Shown: piece by piece, positions 21,801-32,300 of the stretch
Layout of the letters: each line of letters opens with the position of its first letter
Numbering within the stretch: the first letter of the stretch is position 1
Source: Sciurus carolinensis
Taxonomy: Eukaryota; Chordata; Mammalia; Rodentia; Sciuridae
DNA length: 64,000 nt
Direction of reading: 5' to 3'
NCBI RefSeq assembly: GCF_902686445.1
Contig: NC_062215.1
Location: 25,318,750-25,382,749, forward strand
Program-made: the position numbers and the translations under genes
Notes under the pieces: generated by a model
Database searches by the model: none
What the model saw: only the letters and a program-made list of their open reading frames with translations
What the model was told of the DNA's origin: nothing

Positions 21801-23475
21801 TATGTAGGCTGCAGGGGAACAAGGATGAGGGTGTGAAAGGGCTTTGGGTTTAAGTCAGAAACCTGGCCTAAAATCTTGTGCCTTTCCTCCCCCTCTGCTG
21901 TGCTACCTTGGGGGCTAAGACTGCCCTCTCTGGGCCAGTCCTTTGGATGGCACCTTTCCCACCAGACCTGGATCTGCTTCCTTTTCTGCCAGTCTCCCAG
22001 CCCTCTGCTTAGTTTCTATCCGTGGGCACTTTAGTGCTGACACACTGGAACTAGATGAGCTCTGGGCAGGTGCCTAGTCAGGCTCCTGACTGTGCTGAGA
22101 GCAACCAGAGCATGCCAGTCGGCACCCCAGATAGCGGCCTGTGTCAGAGTGGAGAGAGCACTGACCCCTCCTCCAGAGAGCCTCTCTCTTCCCAAGGTCC
22201 ACCCTGGCCTAAGGCCAACCAGTGACCACAAGTATGACCAAGGCTACATATGCCCTGGGGCAGCCATGTCCCTCAGGTCACAAGTCCATGACAGGGTCCC
22301 TCGTGCCCATCTTGTGCAGAAAGAGCCCCATTGTCTGGGGGCATAGCTGACGGGTGAGTTCAGAACCCAGAGATGTTGACCACTCAGCTGGGGGGGACCT
22401 GGGAAACCCACTGGGCACTTGTGAGGGCCAGGGGGCAATACACACTCAGGGCCGAAAGCCCAATGAACTCCTGGGGGAAGGCCCCCTCCCCCCCTCTCGG
22501 GGCAGCCCCTGCTCTCCCCCTTCCGCATTCCCACTGGCAGATGCTCCCTTCCTTTCTTCCCCAAGCTAGGGGGGCAGAATCTCCCCACCTTCCGGGGGGA
22601 GGGAGCCTCCGGACATAGCCACAGCGAGGGAAGCAGAGATGTAGCACCTGTCCCTGGGGCCTGGGCAGTCCCCTGAGCCCCACCCACACTGGGATGAGAG
22701 CCGGGGTGCTTTGATCTCCTGTGCGGTGCGGTGCGCTGGTGGCGGAGGTTGCCAAGATTAAGCCAGTCGCGAGATGAGATGCGCAAACCGAGTCTTTTGG
22801 CCAGGTCTGCATTCCTGAGCTTGTTTCAGACTCCAGCCTACATCTTCCTTTGCACACCCCTCCCCAATAGCACTCTCTCCTCTCACTGAGTTATCTTTTC
22901 CTCCATGAGTCCCTCCCCTGGTGGACCCTCTCCACACCCCACCCAGTTCCCTGCATCCCCCTCCCTGGAAGAGCAGCAGCCTTTCTTTCCCATCTCTAAG
23001 CCCTGAGGGTCTAGTCTAGTGTCCAGAGCCAGACGTGGTGGCTGAGACAGGCTGCACTGATCTGTCCTTGTCCACCCACCAAATGCATAGGCTGCACACA
23101 GGCAGCAGTCACCCCCATGCAGACTCAGGGAGCTTTTGGCAGGTTGAGTCTCTTGGCCCAGTAGGACTGGTCAGGCTTCAACTAGACAGGGGCTGGTGAG
23201 AAGGGACTGGCAGGAGGGAGACTTATGACCAAACTCTGAGTGGAACTTGATTTTGGCAGTGAATGTGGGTTCCTGCAATCCTGCCCCATTGCAGGATCAC
23301 TCTCAGCCACACTGATCTCCCTCACCGGCTTCCTAAAGTCAACTCTGTACCCCATTCCCACTTTCTCCCACCCCAGGGACAGCTCACCCTGAGGGTAGCT
23401 CTGGACAGCAGGAAGTCATTGTATCTGTGCAAACCCGATTCTTCCTGTGGTGATGGAAGCCCCACCCTACGTGAC
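21801..23475. other. Unassigned GC-rich sequence
   Basis: No repeat or exon recognised. Overlapping frames on both strands (for example 22244-22857) reflect low stop-codon density. Confidence 0.45.
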
Positions 23476-23479
23476 AGCA

Positions 23480-23670
23480 GGGACTGCGAGATCGTGGGGA
23501 GGGGGAGTGTGAAACCCAAAAAAGAACAGGGACAAAGACAGAAAGCCAGAGAGGTGACCCGGGAGAGACAGAGAGATGAGAGGGAGGGAGAGACGGAAAA
23601 GAGATAACAAGTAGCTGGGAGGAGGGAGGAGGGAGAGGGAGAGAAAAGGAGAAGAAAATAGTGAAGAAGT
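23480..23670. repeat. Polypurine (GA-rich) tract
   Basis: About 190 bases of nearly unbroken purine on the plus strand, with GAGG and GGGA units. Just right of it is (CCCT)n at about 23706-23728 on the same strand, a purine-to-pyrimidine switch. Such tracts can adopt triplex structures. Confidence 0.7.
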
Positions 23671-23734
23671 GCTGAGCCTGGAGCCAGGCGAAGGAAGCCA
23701 CCCGACCCCTCCCTCCCTCCCTCCCTCCGTCGCT

Positions 23735-24080
23735 CAGCCTCCGGGCAAAGCTCCAGATGCAAATGCATCCCATTGGGCGTCTGGCACAGGGGCTCAAAAC
23801 TGCTCCAGGTTCCGCAGAGCTCACCTGGTCAAGGGTGCCAAAGTCCTCGTCACCCCAACCCCACTTAGAAGCAAGGCTGCTTAGCCTCAGTTTGAAGATA
23901 ATTCTGGAACCCCCCCCCCAAAAAAAAAGGGCAAAATCTGCCCAAGTCCCCAGTGGGGCTGAAGTCCCTTCCGAGTCCCTCCATTACTGGTAACCCTCTC
24001 CCCTATAACTGGACCACGCTAACCACTAGGAGACCTGGCCTGTTGGCAGAAACAGACAAGCCGCCCCCACCTTGCTTTTC
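23735..24080. other. Unassigned sequence
   Basis: Includes a C-run abutting an A-run at about 23910-23928. Nothing else recognised. Confidence 0.4.
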
Positions 24081-24084
24081 GCCA

Positions 24085-24200
24085 TGCTAGTGACTATTTG
24101 CTGACTGTCTCTTTCATGTTGCTAATAGCCCAGCCCATCTAATTGGTAATTAGCCTTGAGAGCCAGACCTGTGCTTGGCTAATTGCTGTTTGTTGCACCC
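24085..24200. promoter_or_regulatory. Candidate enhancer with TAAT sites
   Basis: An AT-rich block in GC-rich flanks. It contains TAATTGGTAATTAG at 24140-24153 (two homeodomain cores), a further 'gctaatagcc', and 'ggctaattgctg'. No repeat pattern, so it may be conserved non-coding DNA. Confidence 0.4.
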
Positions 24201-24575
24201 TCATCTCCGGCAGCAGCAGAGCCATGCCAACCCAGTCGCCTGGGCTCTATCCGGGCTGCTGGCATCCGTGCCAGGCTCAGTGGAGATCACCGCGGCTCCA
24301 CCCTGCTCTGTCTTCCAGGGGGGCTGCGGGTACTGTCTCTCTCAAGAGCAACGTCTGCCCTGGGAGTGTCCCCGCCGCCACCCCCGCAGTCCTCCTGGGT
24401 AACTGCAGACTGTGGCCTCAGCTGGTGTGCATATTCCACACCCAGTTATAGAAGTCAGCCAGGAGTGAGCCCGGGGTCCTGCTGAGGAGAATCTAGGAGG
24501 ACTCCAGGGAGGAGGAGGCGTCTGCATGGAGTCTGAAGCTTGTCTAGGATTTAACTATCAGAGGAGGGAGAAAGG
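24201..24575. other. Unassigned sequence
   Basis: Three overlapping phases are open at 24143-24485, which argues against any being coding. Confidence 0.4.
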
Positions 24576-24579
24576 ACAC

Positions 24580-24960
24580 TCTTGGCTGAGGGAAAGGCAG
24601 GGCAACTTGTAAAGAAGGCTCTAAGACAGGGCTGGACAATTTGGGGACCTGGAGGTGGCTGCACAATGTGACTAGAGGGTCAGTCACATGGGTGGTGGGA
24701 AAGGAGGCTGGAAAGATCTCAGGGGTGGGGAGTGGAGGGCTGGTTCTGGGCACCAGGCTAAGGAAGTGAAGGTTTATCCTCCAGACCACGGGAACCAAGG
24801 AAGGTTTTTGACCTGGGGAGAGGTAGGATGCGTTCTGCTCCAGGTGGATCATTCCTAGAGGGAGGATCGGGATTGGTGAGAGGGGAAACCAGTATGGAGA
24901 GCAGGCTGCTGCTTTTGTGGGGAGCCCAGAGGAGAGGATGGACTGGGGAGCTGTGTGGGG
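24580..24960 (-). repeat. L2 LINE fragment
   Basis: 'aaggctctaagacagggctg', 'gaaggtttttgacctgggga' and 'tggatcattcctagagggag' match the antisense L2 body order. Confidence 0.5.
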
Positions 24961-24966
24961 AGAGCC

Positions 24967-25148
24967 TACAGGTGGGCGTGGTGCTCCACCCCTGTAATCC
25001 CAGCGACTCTGGGAGGGTGAGGCAGGAGGATTGCAAGTTCAAGGCCAGCCTAAGCAATTTAGTGAGACCCTGTCTCAATTTTTTTTTAAAGGAGATGGGG
25101 CTATAGCTCAGTGGTAGAGCACATCTGGGTTCAATCCCTTGTATAGAG
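24967..25148 (+). mobile_element. B1-dID dimeric SINE
   Basis: B1 half from 'gtgggcgtggtgctccaccc', a T-interrupted linker ('caatttttttttaaaggaga', 25076-25095), then ID half ending 'gggttcaatcccttg'. Confidence 0.85.
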
Positions 25149-25429
25149 CAAGGAGGAGGAGGAGGAGAAGCTGTCACAGGATTTGTGAACCGTTTGAAGC
25201 AGGAGTCATCCATGGGGACCATGTGCTAAGGCTGGGATTATAGGCTTCACTAAGACAGACACTAAGGGGCCATCTACTTCCTCATACCCTTGCCAGGGAG
25301 GAGGGTGAGACATCTCACCTATTTCAATAACTCCATAGCGTAACTTGGGACCCCATTTGGACAACTAACTCTCTCCATCTGTTCAGGAGCCTCTCAAGGA
25401 GATGAGACCCTTGTCATAAGAATTGACAG

Positions 25430-25572
25430 CAGCTGACCCTTTACCATGGGGTAGTCACTGAGCACCCAACTTCTCAGAGCAATTATCAGTCACATTTTTC
25501 AAAAGTGGAAGCTGAGGCTAGGAGGGATTAGTCACATGCCCAAGGCCACACAGCTAGGACACGACCAAGGCC
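25430..25572 (-). repeat. MIR SINE
   Basis: 'agtggaagctgaggctagga' and 'gcccaaggccacacagctag' are the antisense MIR core. Confidence 0.7.
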
Positions 25573-25689
25573 AGATGCAAAGTCAGGCTTACTTCTCAGT
25601 CACAACCTTCAGTGACTTGAGAACCTCCCCTGCCTGCCACCCTGACAGCTATGCTCTGCTAGGCTAGAGTTTATTTATTTATTGATCTG

Positions 25690-25998
25690 TTTTAATCCAA
25701 ATAGCACCAACCAGCGTGTCCCCTCTACTTAGAATTTCTGTCCTCTTTAACTCTGTCCAAATCCTGCCTATCCTTTTAAGCCCAGGGCAAAACCCACCTC
25801 CTCCAGGCTGTCATCCTGGATTTCATAGGCCACTTTCCACATGCTGGTGGTCATCTCTTAGGCATGCTTGATTTGGAATCTCATGGTGTCACCTCCTCCC
25901 CTCTTCCTCTAGTCCTAGAGACTCCCGGAGAGGGAAATTCCCACTGCAGGAGGCCCTGCGTCTACTGTCCATATGGCCCTGCACTGCTCCAGGGTAAG

Positions 25999-26031
<33 letters not shown>

Positions 26032-26230
26032 GGTACTGGGGATCGAACTCAGGGCCTTGTGCTTGTAAGGCAAGCACTCTACCAGCTGAGCTATCTCCCC
26101 AGCCCCAGGGTAAGTCTTGTTCTCCCCACTGGAAGGCAAGTATCCTGAATCCCTCAGTCATCTTTGACCCCCTCCATTGCCACCCCAGTCGGGCACTGTG
26201 CGTGGCGTAAGCACCTGTCCTGTGGTTCTG
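25690..26230 (+). repeat. L2 LINE 3' end, split by an ID SINE
   Basis: Sense L2 3' region: 'aatcctgcctatccttttaa', 'ccacctcctccaggctgtca', then after the SINE 'ccccactggaaggcaagtat'. It ends near 26230. Confidence 0.65.
26003..26104 (-). mobile_element. ID SINE with perfect 14-base target duplication
   Basis: Reverse-strand ID with T-run (26001-26030), intact B box ('gatcgaactc') and A box ('ctaccagctgagctat'). CCAGGGTAAGTCTT is duplicated at 25989-26002 and 26105-26118. The perfect duplication and intact body mark a young insertion into an old L2. Confidence 0.95.
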
Positions 26231-26234
26231 TGCT

Positions 26235-26900
26235 GAATGAGGCTCACCTGCCCAAAGCAAGGAAGGACCTCTCTCTTGCCACGCTGGATTCAAGTGACTC
26301 CTGGGACTGTCCCCGACACTCGAACTCATCCCTCACAACAGAGAGCTTTGCCTCTGTCCAGGAGAACCAGAGGCCTGAGCTGCGGATCTAAGACTGCCCC
26401 CAAACAGGAGAGTCCCAGACTGTTGGGGGCTCCTGGGAAGATTGCTTGGAAAGGGACCACATGTGGGAAGATGAGTGAGTCCTGGCACTTTTATCAAAAC
26501 CATCAGTGACATTTTGTATTTTCCTTTCCGGGACTTTATTTCCTCCAGCAGTGCTGGCCTCGTGCACCAGAAAATAAATTGCACCCGTGCTTTCCACATA
26601 GCCGGGAGGGGACTTTCGGTAGATGCTGGTGAAGTTTCAGAAAGGAGGAGCTGGGATGATGAGTCCATTGTCCTTTGTCCCCATGTGGGCCCCAGACTAA
26701 AGCACCCTAAGAGTCATGGGTTGGAGACCCCACGAAGGGAGGATCCTGGGGGCAGATTTAAGTGTTTTCAGCAGGGTTTGGGAGACCGGTGGCCCTTGCA
26801 GGTGCCTCGGAGGCTGCTGAAGAGCAAAGAGGGACTTGACCGCATCAGTCTCCTCCATTAGTCTTCTGCCATCCCTGGTTGGCATGGTCTTCAGAGACAC
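26235..26900. other. Unassigned sequence
   Basis: Frames on both strands overlap (26164-26861). No exon pattern recognised. Confidence 0.45.
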
Positions 26901-26904
26901 GCGC

Positions 26905-27100
26905 TATACATCAACCTTCCTGGGTTCAACTGACTGCACCCCTTATTAGCTGTGCAGCCTTGAGCAGGTCACCTGAGCAACTTTGTGCCTCATTTTCTTA
27001 TCTGTAATACAGAAATGATACCATTCTACTTCAAGGTGATCGATGAAGGTTGCAATAACCACAGCACCGTGCCTGGTCCTCAATAAGACTTAACAAAATT
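26905..27100 (+). repeat. MIR SINE
   Basis: Sense MIR: 'cctgggttcaactgactgca', 'gcagccttgagcaggtcacc', 'gcctcattttcttatctgta', ending 'gtgcctggtcctcaataag'. Confidence 0.75.
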
Positions 27101-27106
27101 AGCTTA

Positions 27107-27137
<31 letters not shown>
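27107..27137 (+). repeat. (ATT)n microsatellite
   Basis: About ten ATT units grown from the tail of the adjacent reverse-strand ID SINE. Confidence 0.95.
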
Positions 27138-27213
27138 TTGGTGCTGGGGATTGAACCCAGGGCCTTGTGCTTACAAGGCAAGCACTCTACCAACTGAGCT
27201 ATATCCCCAGCCC
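27138..27213 (-). mobile_element. ID SINE
   Basis: Reverse-strand ID monomer ('gggattgaacccagggcctt', 'accaactgagctatatcccc'). Confidence 0.9.
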
Positions 27214-27232
27214 CTGAGTTTATATTATTTTT

Positions 27233-27418
27233 ATTTTAGTTTGGCACCAGGGATGGAATCCAAAGGTGCTTAACCACTGAGTCACATGCCTAGCCCTTTC
27301 TGTTTTTATTTTGAGACAGGGTCTCACTCAGTGGCTGAGGCTGGCTTTGTGCCTGGGATCTTCCTGTCTCAGGCTCCCAAACTGCAGGGATTCCAGGTGT
27401 GTGCCATCAGGTCTGTTT
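27233..27418 (-). mobile_element. B1-dID dimeric SINE, diverged
   Basis: Reverse-strand dimer ('gggatggaatccaaaggtgc', 'gggattccaggtgtgtgcca') lying about 20 bases from the ID SINE. More diverged than the ID, hence older. Confidence 0.8.
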
Positions 27419-27435
27419 TTCTTTTTCTTTCTTTC

Positions 27436-27467
<32 letters not shown>

Positions 27468-27470
27468 GAT
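27419..27470 (+). repeat. (TTTC)n tract
   Basis: Pyrimidine-only TTTC/TTTTC repeat at the outer edge of the SINE. Confidence 0.9.
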
Positions 27471-27474
27471 CCTC

Positions 27475-28370
27475 ACTAGTCTACCTGCCCAACTGAAGAA
27501 ATAGGTTGACCCAAGACAGGCAAATGCAGAGGAAGCCCCTAGAACTTCCCCACTTCCTGGGAATCCTTCTTCCTGACCAGCCAGGGCTCAGAGCAGACAG
27601 ATGGAGAAGAGTCAGCCGTCTTGTGGCCTCATTTTTCCAGGAAACCCTCAGGCTTCTCACCTCTGAGAACATTCAGGCCTTTGAGATGTGCGCCCAGCCT
27701 GCCTTGACCCCCGTGGCCTGATGGGAGTTTCAGAGAGGCCCTGCTGGCAGGACATAGCCACTCTCATGAATCAGAACAGGCACCGAGCTGGTGAGTCTCG
27801 GAAGACATATTGCTCACCAGGCAGGACAGGACAAAGGAGGAAGCTGGACATCGGCCCCTAGGCCTGGTCCTGACCCAAGGAGCAGTTGTTCCTATGTCTT
27901 GGAAAAAGGTCTCCTCACTTTCTGTCCTTTTGGTGCCCCTGGGAGAACGTTGACAAAAAGGATCTGTCCCCTGGCCAACAAGGAGGGCCCAAGGCTGGGA
28001 TGTGTGTGGGGTCTCCACAGCCTCCAGAGTGCTGCCGCAGGTGGAGGTCTGGCAGCCGGCCATCCAGGGAGAGCCTGCTGGATCCTGCACGCCCTCGCGG
28101 CCTTCCCTGCACTCCTGATCCCCAGTCTTCTGAGTCAGCTGGGGGATATCACCTCTGGCCTTCTCCAAATCCTCTTTCCCTCTCAAGGGGTCTCCTGAAT
28201 TCACTGGGGAGAAGGATGGCCTGCGGTCTGAGTTAAGGAATTCCAGCACCTTATGACAACCCTCTCCCCTCATGGAGATCAGTGTGCAGGGAATGTGGCC
28301 ATCTCCACCCTCCTGGCAGGAGGAAGATGAAGACTGAAGCAGGAAGCACTGTCTTCTCTCAGGCCTTGGG
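27475..28370. other. Unassigned sequence
   Basis: Frames in several phases overlap at 27764-28273. No splice-supported exon recognised. Confidence 0.45.
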
Positions 28371-28374
28371 GAAT

Positions 28375-28620
28375 ACTAATAGCTAACATTAACTGAGCCC
28401 TCGCTGTAAATCAGGCCTTTCCATATATTATCTCATTTAACCCTGTGCCATCCTAGAGGTGGGTACCATTACCACCTGGATAGTAAAAACAGAGGCTTAG
28501 AATGGTTACCCATGTGCTCCATGGCTCAGAGAGGTATAGTCATCTGCTCTAAGGTGGCCACAGGTAGTAAGTGGCAGAGCCAGGATTTGGACACCCAAAG
28601 GGTCTGACCCCCAGGATTCA
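28375..28620 (-). repeat. MIR SINE
   Basis: 'taatagctaacattaactga', 'attatctcatttaaccctgt' and 'gtggcagagccaggatttgg' are antisense MIR end to end. Confidence 0.8.
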
Positions 28621-28869
28621 TTTCACCAAAAGCAGATGCCCAGCCTTGGTACCTCAATCCCAGCAGCAGGTCACCTGTACCAGGGACAATTAGTTGCTTG
28701 ACCGGGACAAAGGATTCTTGCTGATGAAGGAGCAAGGAAGATAGAAAGATCGGATTGAGAACAATAAAGAGCGTGTTGGTAATGGGGTGACTCTAGGAAA
28801 TTCCTATCAAGGAGTCATTAAGTCATTCATTCCTTAATTCCATCGTACATCCAAAGAGCTCTAGGGAGT

Positions 28870-29095
28870 GGCCACAGAGCCTAGGAACATGAACTTTGGA
28901 GCCTGATGGACTAAGTTCCAATCCCAGCTCTGTCATGATTCACTCTGTGACCTTAGGAAAAATTGCTTCACCTCTCTGAGCTTCAGACTCCTCATTGATA
29001 AAATGGGTAAAATAATCTATTGTGAAGAATGTGTGCTGTGTCACATAGGAAAAGGCTCCTAGGTGCCTAGGACAGAAGGAACGCTCAACAAGCCT
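28870..29095 (+). repeat. MIR SINE
   Basis: 'tggagcctgatggactaagt', 'ctctgtgaccttaggaaaaa' and 'ctgagcttcagactcctcat' are the sense MIR order, to 'cgctcaacaagccttagctg'. Confidence 0.8.
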
Positions 29096-29129
29096 TAGCT
29101 GTTATGCTTCTGCTGCTTACCGGGTACTG

Positions 29130-29660
29130 GGCGACGGGGGCACAGTTACAAAGACAGGTGGGATGAACCTCTCTACCTGAGGAGACCCTTGGAAGGAGAT
29201 GCACGTGAACAGACACAATGGAATAGGTATCAGGGAGGGGCCGACGGAGGCTTTCTGGAGGAGGTGACCTTATCTGGGACTTGAAGAATCAACAGAAATA
29301 GGCAGACAGGGAAAGAAGAGAGAGCCATTCCAGCTTTGGGAACAATAAAGGCAAGGTGCTCTAGTGCAAAAGAGGCATCCTCGACAAAGCAGCCGGTCAG
29401 GAGGCGCTGGGTCTGGCTCTGGTACTGGGCGTGGTGGTCAGAGTGAGCTCCCTGAGAGGGCGGGCCTCTAAGGAATTTGCATCTTGACTTACAGACAGTT
29501 GGCAACCAGCGAAGGATTTGGGGGGAAAGTAAAATATGAATTCCATATAACATACTTGGTTCAACGGATCCTGAGGATTTAGGCTGGGTTCTGAGGATCT
29601 GGGTGACTGGGGACATTGGGTGTCTTAGTGAAGAAATGGCAGAGGCTGCTGTTGATGGTG
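29130..29660 (-). repeat. L2 LINE 3' fragment
   Basis: 'gaggctttctggaggaggtg' followed by 'gggacttgaagaatcaacag', 'gagccattccagctttggga' and 'aataaaggcaaggtgctcta' is the antisense L2 3' UTR. Confidence 0.65.
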
Positions 29661-30055
29661 AAGGGTAGATGGACACCTCATGGGTGGAATTGAGAGCTGG
29701 GGACTGCAAGCTGCCCCTGACAGGGGGTTCAGTGGACTCAGGCACATTGCCGGACCTTCCTCCATTTGGCTTCTGCGTCATGGAGATCCTGCCTGTTTGG
29801 GGATAGAGACTAAGATCTGGGGTGCATATGTGTGAGCACAGTGGAGGAGTAACTGAAGGAAGGACAGAGGTAAGGATTTGGGTCTATGGTTTGGACTAGG
29901 AAAGGGTGACCAGCCATTTCCCACAGGATATGGGTCTTAAGAAAGCAGAATCCTACAAATGAACTGGTTCTGGTCTGGGGAGCAGTGGGCAGGCTCTGCA
30001 GGAGTCCTGGGAAGCCCAGACCTGGAGTCCTGTCCATGATAGTAGAAGGCTCTAG
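29661..30055. other. Unassigned sequence
   Basis: No feature recognised; may be further diverged L2. Confidence 0.4.
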
Positions 30056-30057
30056 AA

Positions 30058-30246
30058 CAGTGATTCTAGAACTTCAGTCTGCATGGGAACCCCCTGGGGA
30101 TTTTGTCAAATGCAGGTTCTGATTCAGCAGACTGGAGTAGGGTTTAAGAGTTTCTAGTTCTAATATGGCAAATCCCTCCTCCGCTTCCATGCTAATACTG
30201 CTGATCCAGGGTCCCTAGTGTCAGCGGTAAGGATGTAGAACAGTGG
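30058..30246. mobile_element. MER20-like hAT-Charlie DNA transposon remnant
   Basis: It begins 'cagtgattctagaacttcag' and ends 'tgtagaacagtgg', with 'ggttctgattcagcagactg' and 'aatactgctgatccagggtc' inside, as in MER20-type non-autonomous hAT elements. These are old and immobile. Confidence 0.65.
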
Positions 30247-30545
30247 TTTGCTATGCAGACTGCACATTAAAGTTAGTTATTTATTTTTGAGACAATATCT
30301 TGCTATATTGCCGAGTCTGGCCTTGAACTTGGAATCCTCCTGCCTTAGCCTCCCAAGTAGCTGAAACTACAAGCACATGCCATTGTGTCCAGCACCTGGG
30401 GATAGTTTAAGAATGGCGGGCGGAGGGCGGGGGAAGGATCCCAGTGCCTTACTCCAGACCAATTAAATCCAAATCTTTAGGGTGGGGTCTGGGCATCCAT
30501 AGTTTTTAAGGCTTCCTAGGTGACGGGCTACATAGTGAGGATGTG
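30243..30545. mobile_element. MER5A-like hAT-Charlie remnant, split by a B1
   Basis: Left part 'cagtggtttgctatgcagac', right part 'cacctggggatagtttaaga', 'ccagaccaattaaatccaaa', 'ggtggggtctgggcatccat'. The middle is interrupted by a B1 SINE. It abuts or overlaps the MER20-like element. Confidence 0.7.
30276..30392 (-). mobile_element. B1 monomer SINE inside MER5A
   Basis: Reverse-strand B1-like body ('ggccttgaacttggaatcct', 'gcctcccaagtagctgaaac') without an ID half. It is diverged, so an older SINE generation than the dimers. Confidence 0.75.
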
Positions 30546-30799
30546 AAAGGAATACTCCAGAATGTGCCCATTCAGACTGGGGACAGAAGCTCAGAGCTCC
30601 CTTCTCAGTGGATGATCTAGAAATAGAGTGCAATTCATGTGAAGTCCTGGCCCCTGCCCTGGGAACGGGATTCCTGGTAACCCCAGAAGGGCAACTGAGG
30701 GGTATCCATATCAGGAAGGGTAAGGGGCAGGAAGGGCAGCCCCCTCTCAACTCTGTCCCATCAGCCCCTTGGAAGTGGCTTTGTCCAGTGTCTGAGGCA

Positions 30800-30885
30800 C
30801 TCAGCTAAATATAGCCGGGGCTAGGGGCTGAATTCAGGCTATTGAAGCCTCTTGCTTGTCCCTGCCCCAGCCCTATAATGGAGAG
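30800..30885. promoter_or_regulatory. Candidate muscle-type module: MEF2 site plus CArG box
   Basis: CTAAATATAG (30805-30814) fits the MEF2 consensus YTAWWWWTAR exactly. CCTATAATGG (30872-30881) fits the SRF CArG box CC(A/T)6GG exactly. They lie 57 bases apart in DNA with no recognised repeat. No function is shown by sequence alone. Confidence 0.4.
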
Positions 30886-31008
30886 GGGCTGGAGAGAAGG
30901 ATGAAGGCGGAAGAGGCAGGGATGATTTGCTGGGTCAGTTGGGAAGGAGAATCTGAGCTAGCTTATCTAAAAATTGGGTGCAAGATGGGGGGGAATGATA
31001 TTCCTCAC

Positions 31009-31412
31009 CTTGTGCTATGGGCTGAATCGTGCTCCCTCTAAATTATACGTTAAAGCCCTAACCCCCAATGTGACTATGTTTAGAGATAGGGCCTTTAAGG
31101 AGGTAATTCAAGTTAAATGAGGTCATAAGGGTAAATCCCTGATCTGTGTTGGATAGGATTAGTGTTCTTGCAAGAAGAGAGAAAGACCCCAGAGAGTGCT
31201 TCCCAACCCCTCCTGCCTCCTCAGTCCCCCTCCCACCCTCAGTATATGCCCCAAAGAAATGCCATGTGAGGACATAGCAAGAAGGGGGCCATCTGCAAGC
31301 CAGGAAGGGAGCCCTCACCAAAATCTGAATTGGCCCAACTGTGAGAAAATAGATTTGTTGATGTTGAAGCCCCCCCGTGTATGGAGCGGCAGCCCAAGCT
31401 AGACACCTTGTA
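31009..31412 (+). mobile_element. MLT1-type MaLR LTR
   Basis: 'tgctatgggctgaatcgtgc', 'aaagccctaacccccaatgt', 'gagatagggcctttaaggag', 'gccatgtgaggacatagcaa', 'actgtgagaaaatagatttg' follow the MLT1 LTR order. Nonautonomous ERVL-MaLR relic with no internal genes here. Confidence 0.8.
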
Positions 31413-31506
31413 AGCATAATCCACACATCCCCTTATCATGCTTCTAACCATTTCTCCCAGAGCTAGCTCCCCTTCTGGAAACTACCTCAAAGGGGAAATC
31501 CTTCTG

Positions 31507-32230
31507 TGATGGTTAATTTTAACATGTCAACTTGACTGGGCCATGGGTTGCCCAGATAGCTGGTTGAACATTATTTCTGGATGTGTCTGTGAGGATGTTT
31601 CTAGAAGAGATGAACCAAGTAAGCAGACAGCTCTCTCTAATGCAGGAGCACTGCATCTAATCCATCAGAGGTCTGAATAGATCGAAAGGTTGGGTGAAGG
31701 AGAATCCACTCTCTCTGACTGCTTGAACGGGACACCAGTCCTGTCCTTGGACTGGAACTCACACTACCATTGTCCTGGTTCTCACACCTGTGGAAGCAGA
31801 CTGGAGCCACACCACTGCCTCTCCTGGGTCTCCAGCTCACGGACCACAGATTGTGGTGGGACTTCTCTACCTCCAAGACCATGTGAGCCAATTCTTTATA
31901 ATAAATCTCCTTTTTATGTGTGTATATATCGATGGGCCTATATTACAGGCACAGTGGCGCATGCCTGTAATCCCAGTGGCTCGGGAGGCTGAGGTAGGAG
32001 GATCATGAGTTCAAAGCCAGCCTCAGCAACTTATCAAGACCCTCAGCAACTCAGTGGAACCCTGTCTCTAAATAAAATATTTAAAAGAACTAGGGGTATG
32101 GCTCAGTGGTTAAGCACCCCTGGGTTCAATTCCTGGTACTCCACCCCTAAAATAAAAGAAAAAACAAAGATATATCTACATCTCCTATTGGTTCTGTTTT
32201 TTGAGAATTTGAGAACCTAGCCGATACACT
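31507..32230 (+). mobile_element. ERVL-type LTR (MLT2-like), split by a SINE
   Basis: 'tgatggttaattttaacatg', 'caacttgactgggccatggg', 'gtgagccaattctttataat' (with AATAAA at 31901-31906) and, beyond the SINE, 'catctcctattggttctgtt' give the LTR order. The exact subfamily is uncertain. Confidence 0.7.
31945..32165 (+). mobile_element. B1-dID dimeric SINE inside the LTR
   Basis: Full plus-strand dimer ('cctgtaatcccagtggctcg', 'ctaggggtatggctcagtgg'). Confidence 0.9.
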
Positions 32231-32300
32231 TCCACTTCCCTAAACATTGTTCATCCTGATCTCCCCACCCAATGCACACGGGGTGGTCACAACCTCACTA

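Noticed and set aside
22244..22857. Two minus-strand frames of 157-180 residues
   Set aside because: Overlapping phases in GC-rich DNA with plus-strand frames also open; no domain.
23578..23768. Coding signal in minus-strand frames over the GA tract
   Set aside because: Low-complexity purine/pyrimidine DNA gives long stop-free frames rich in S, L and P; not a protein.
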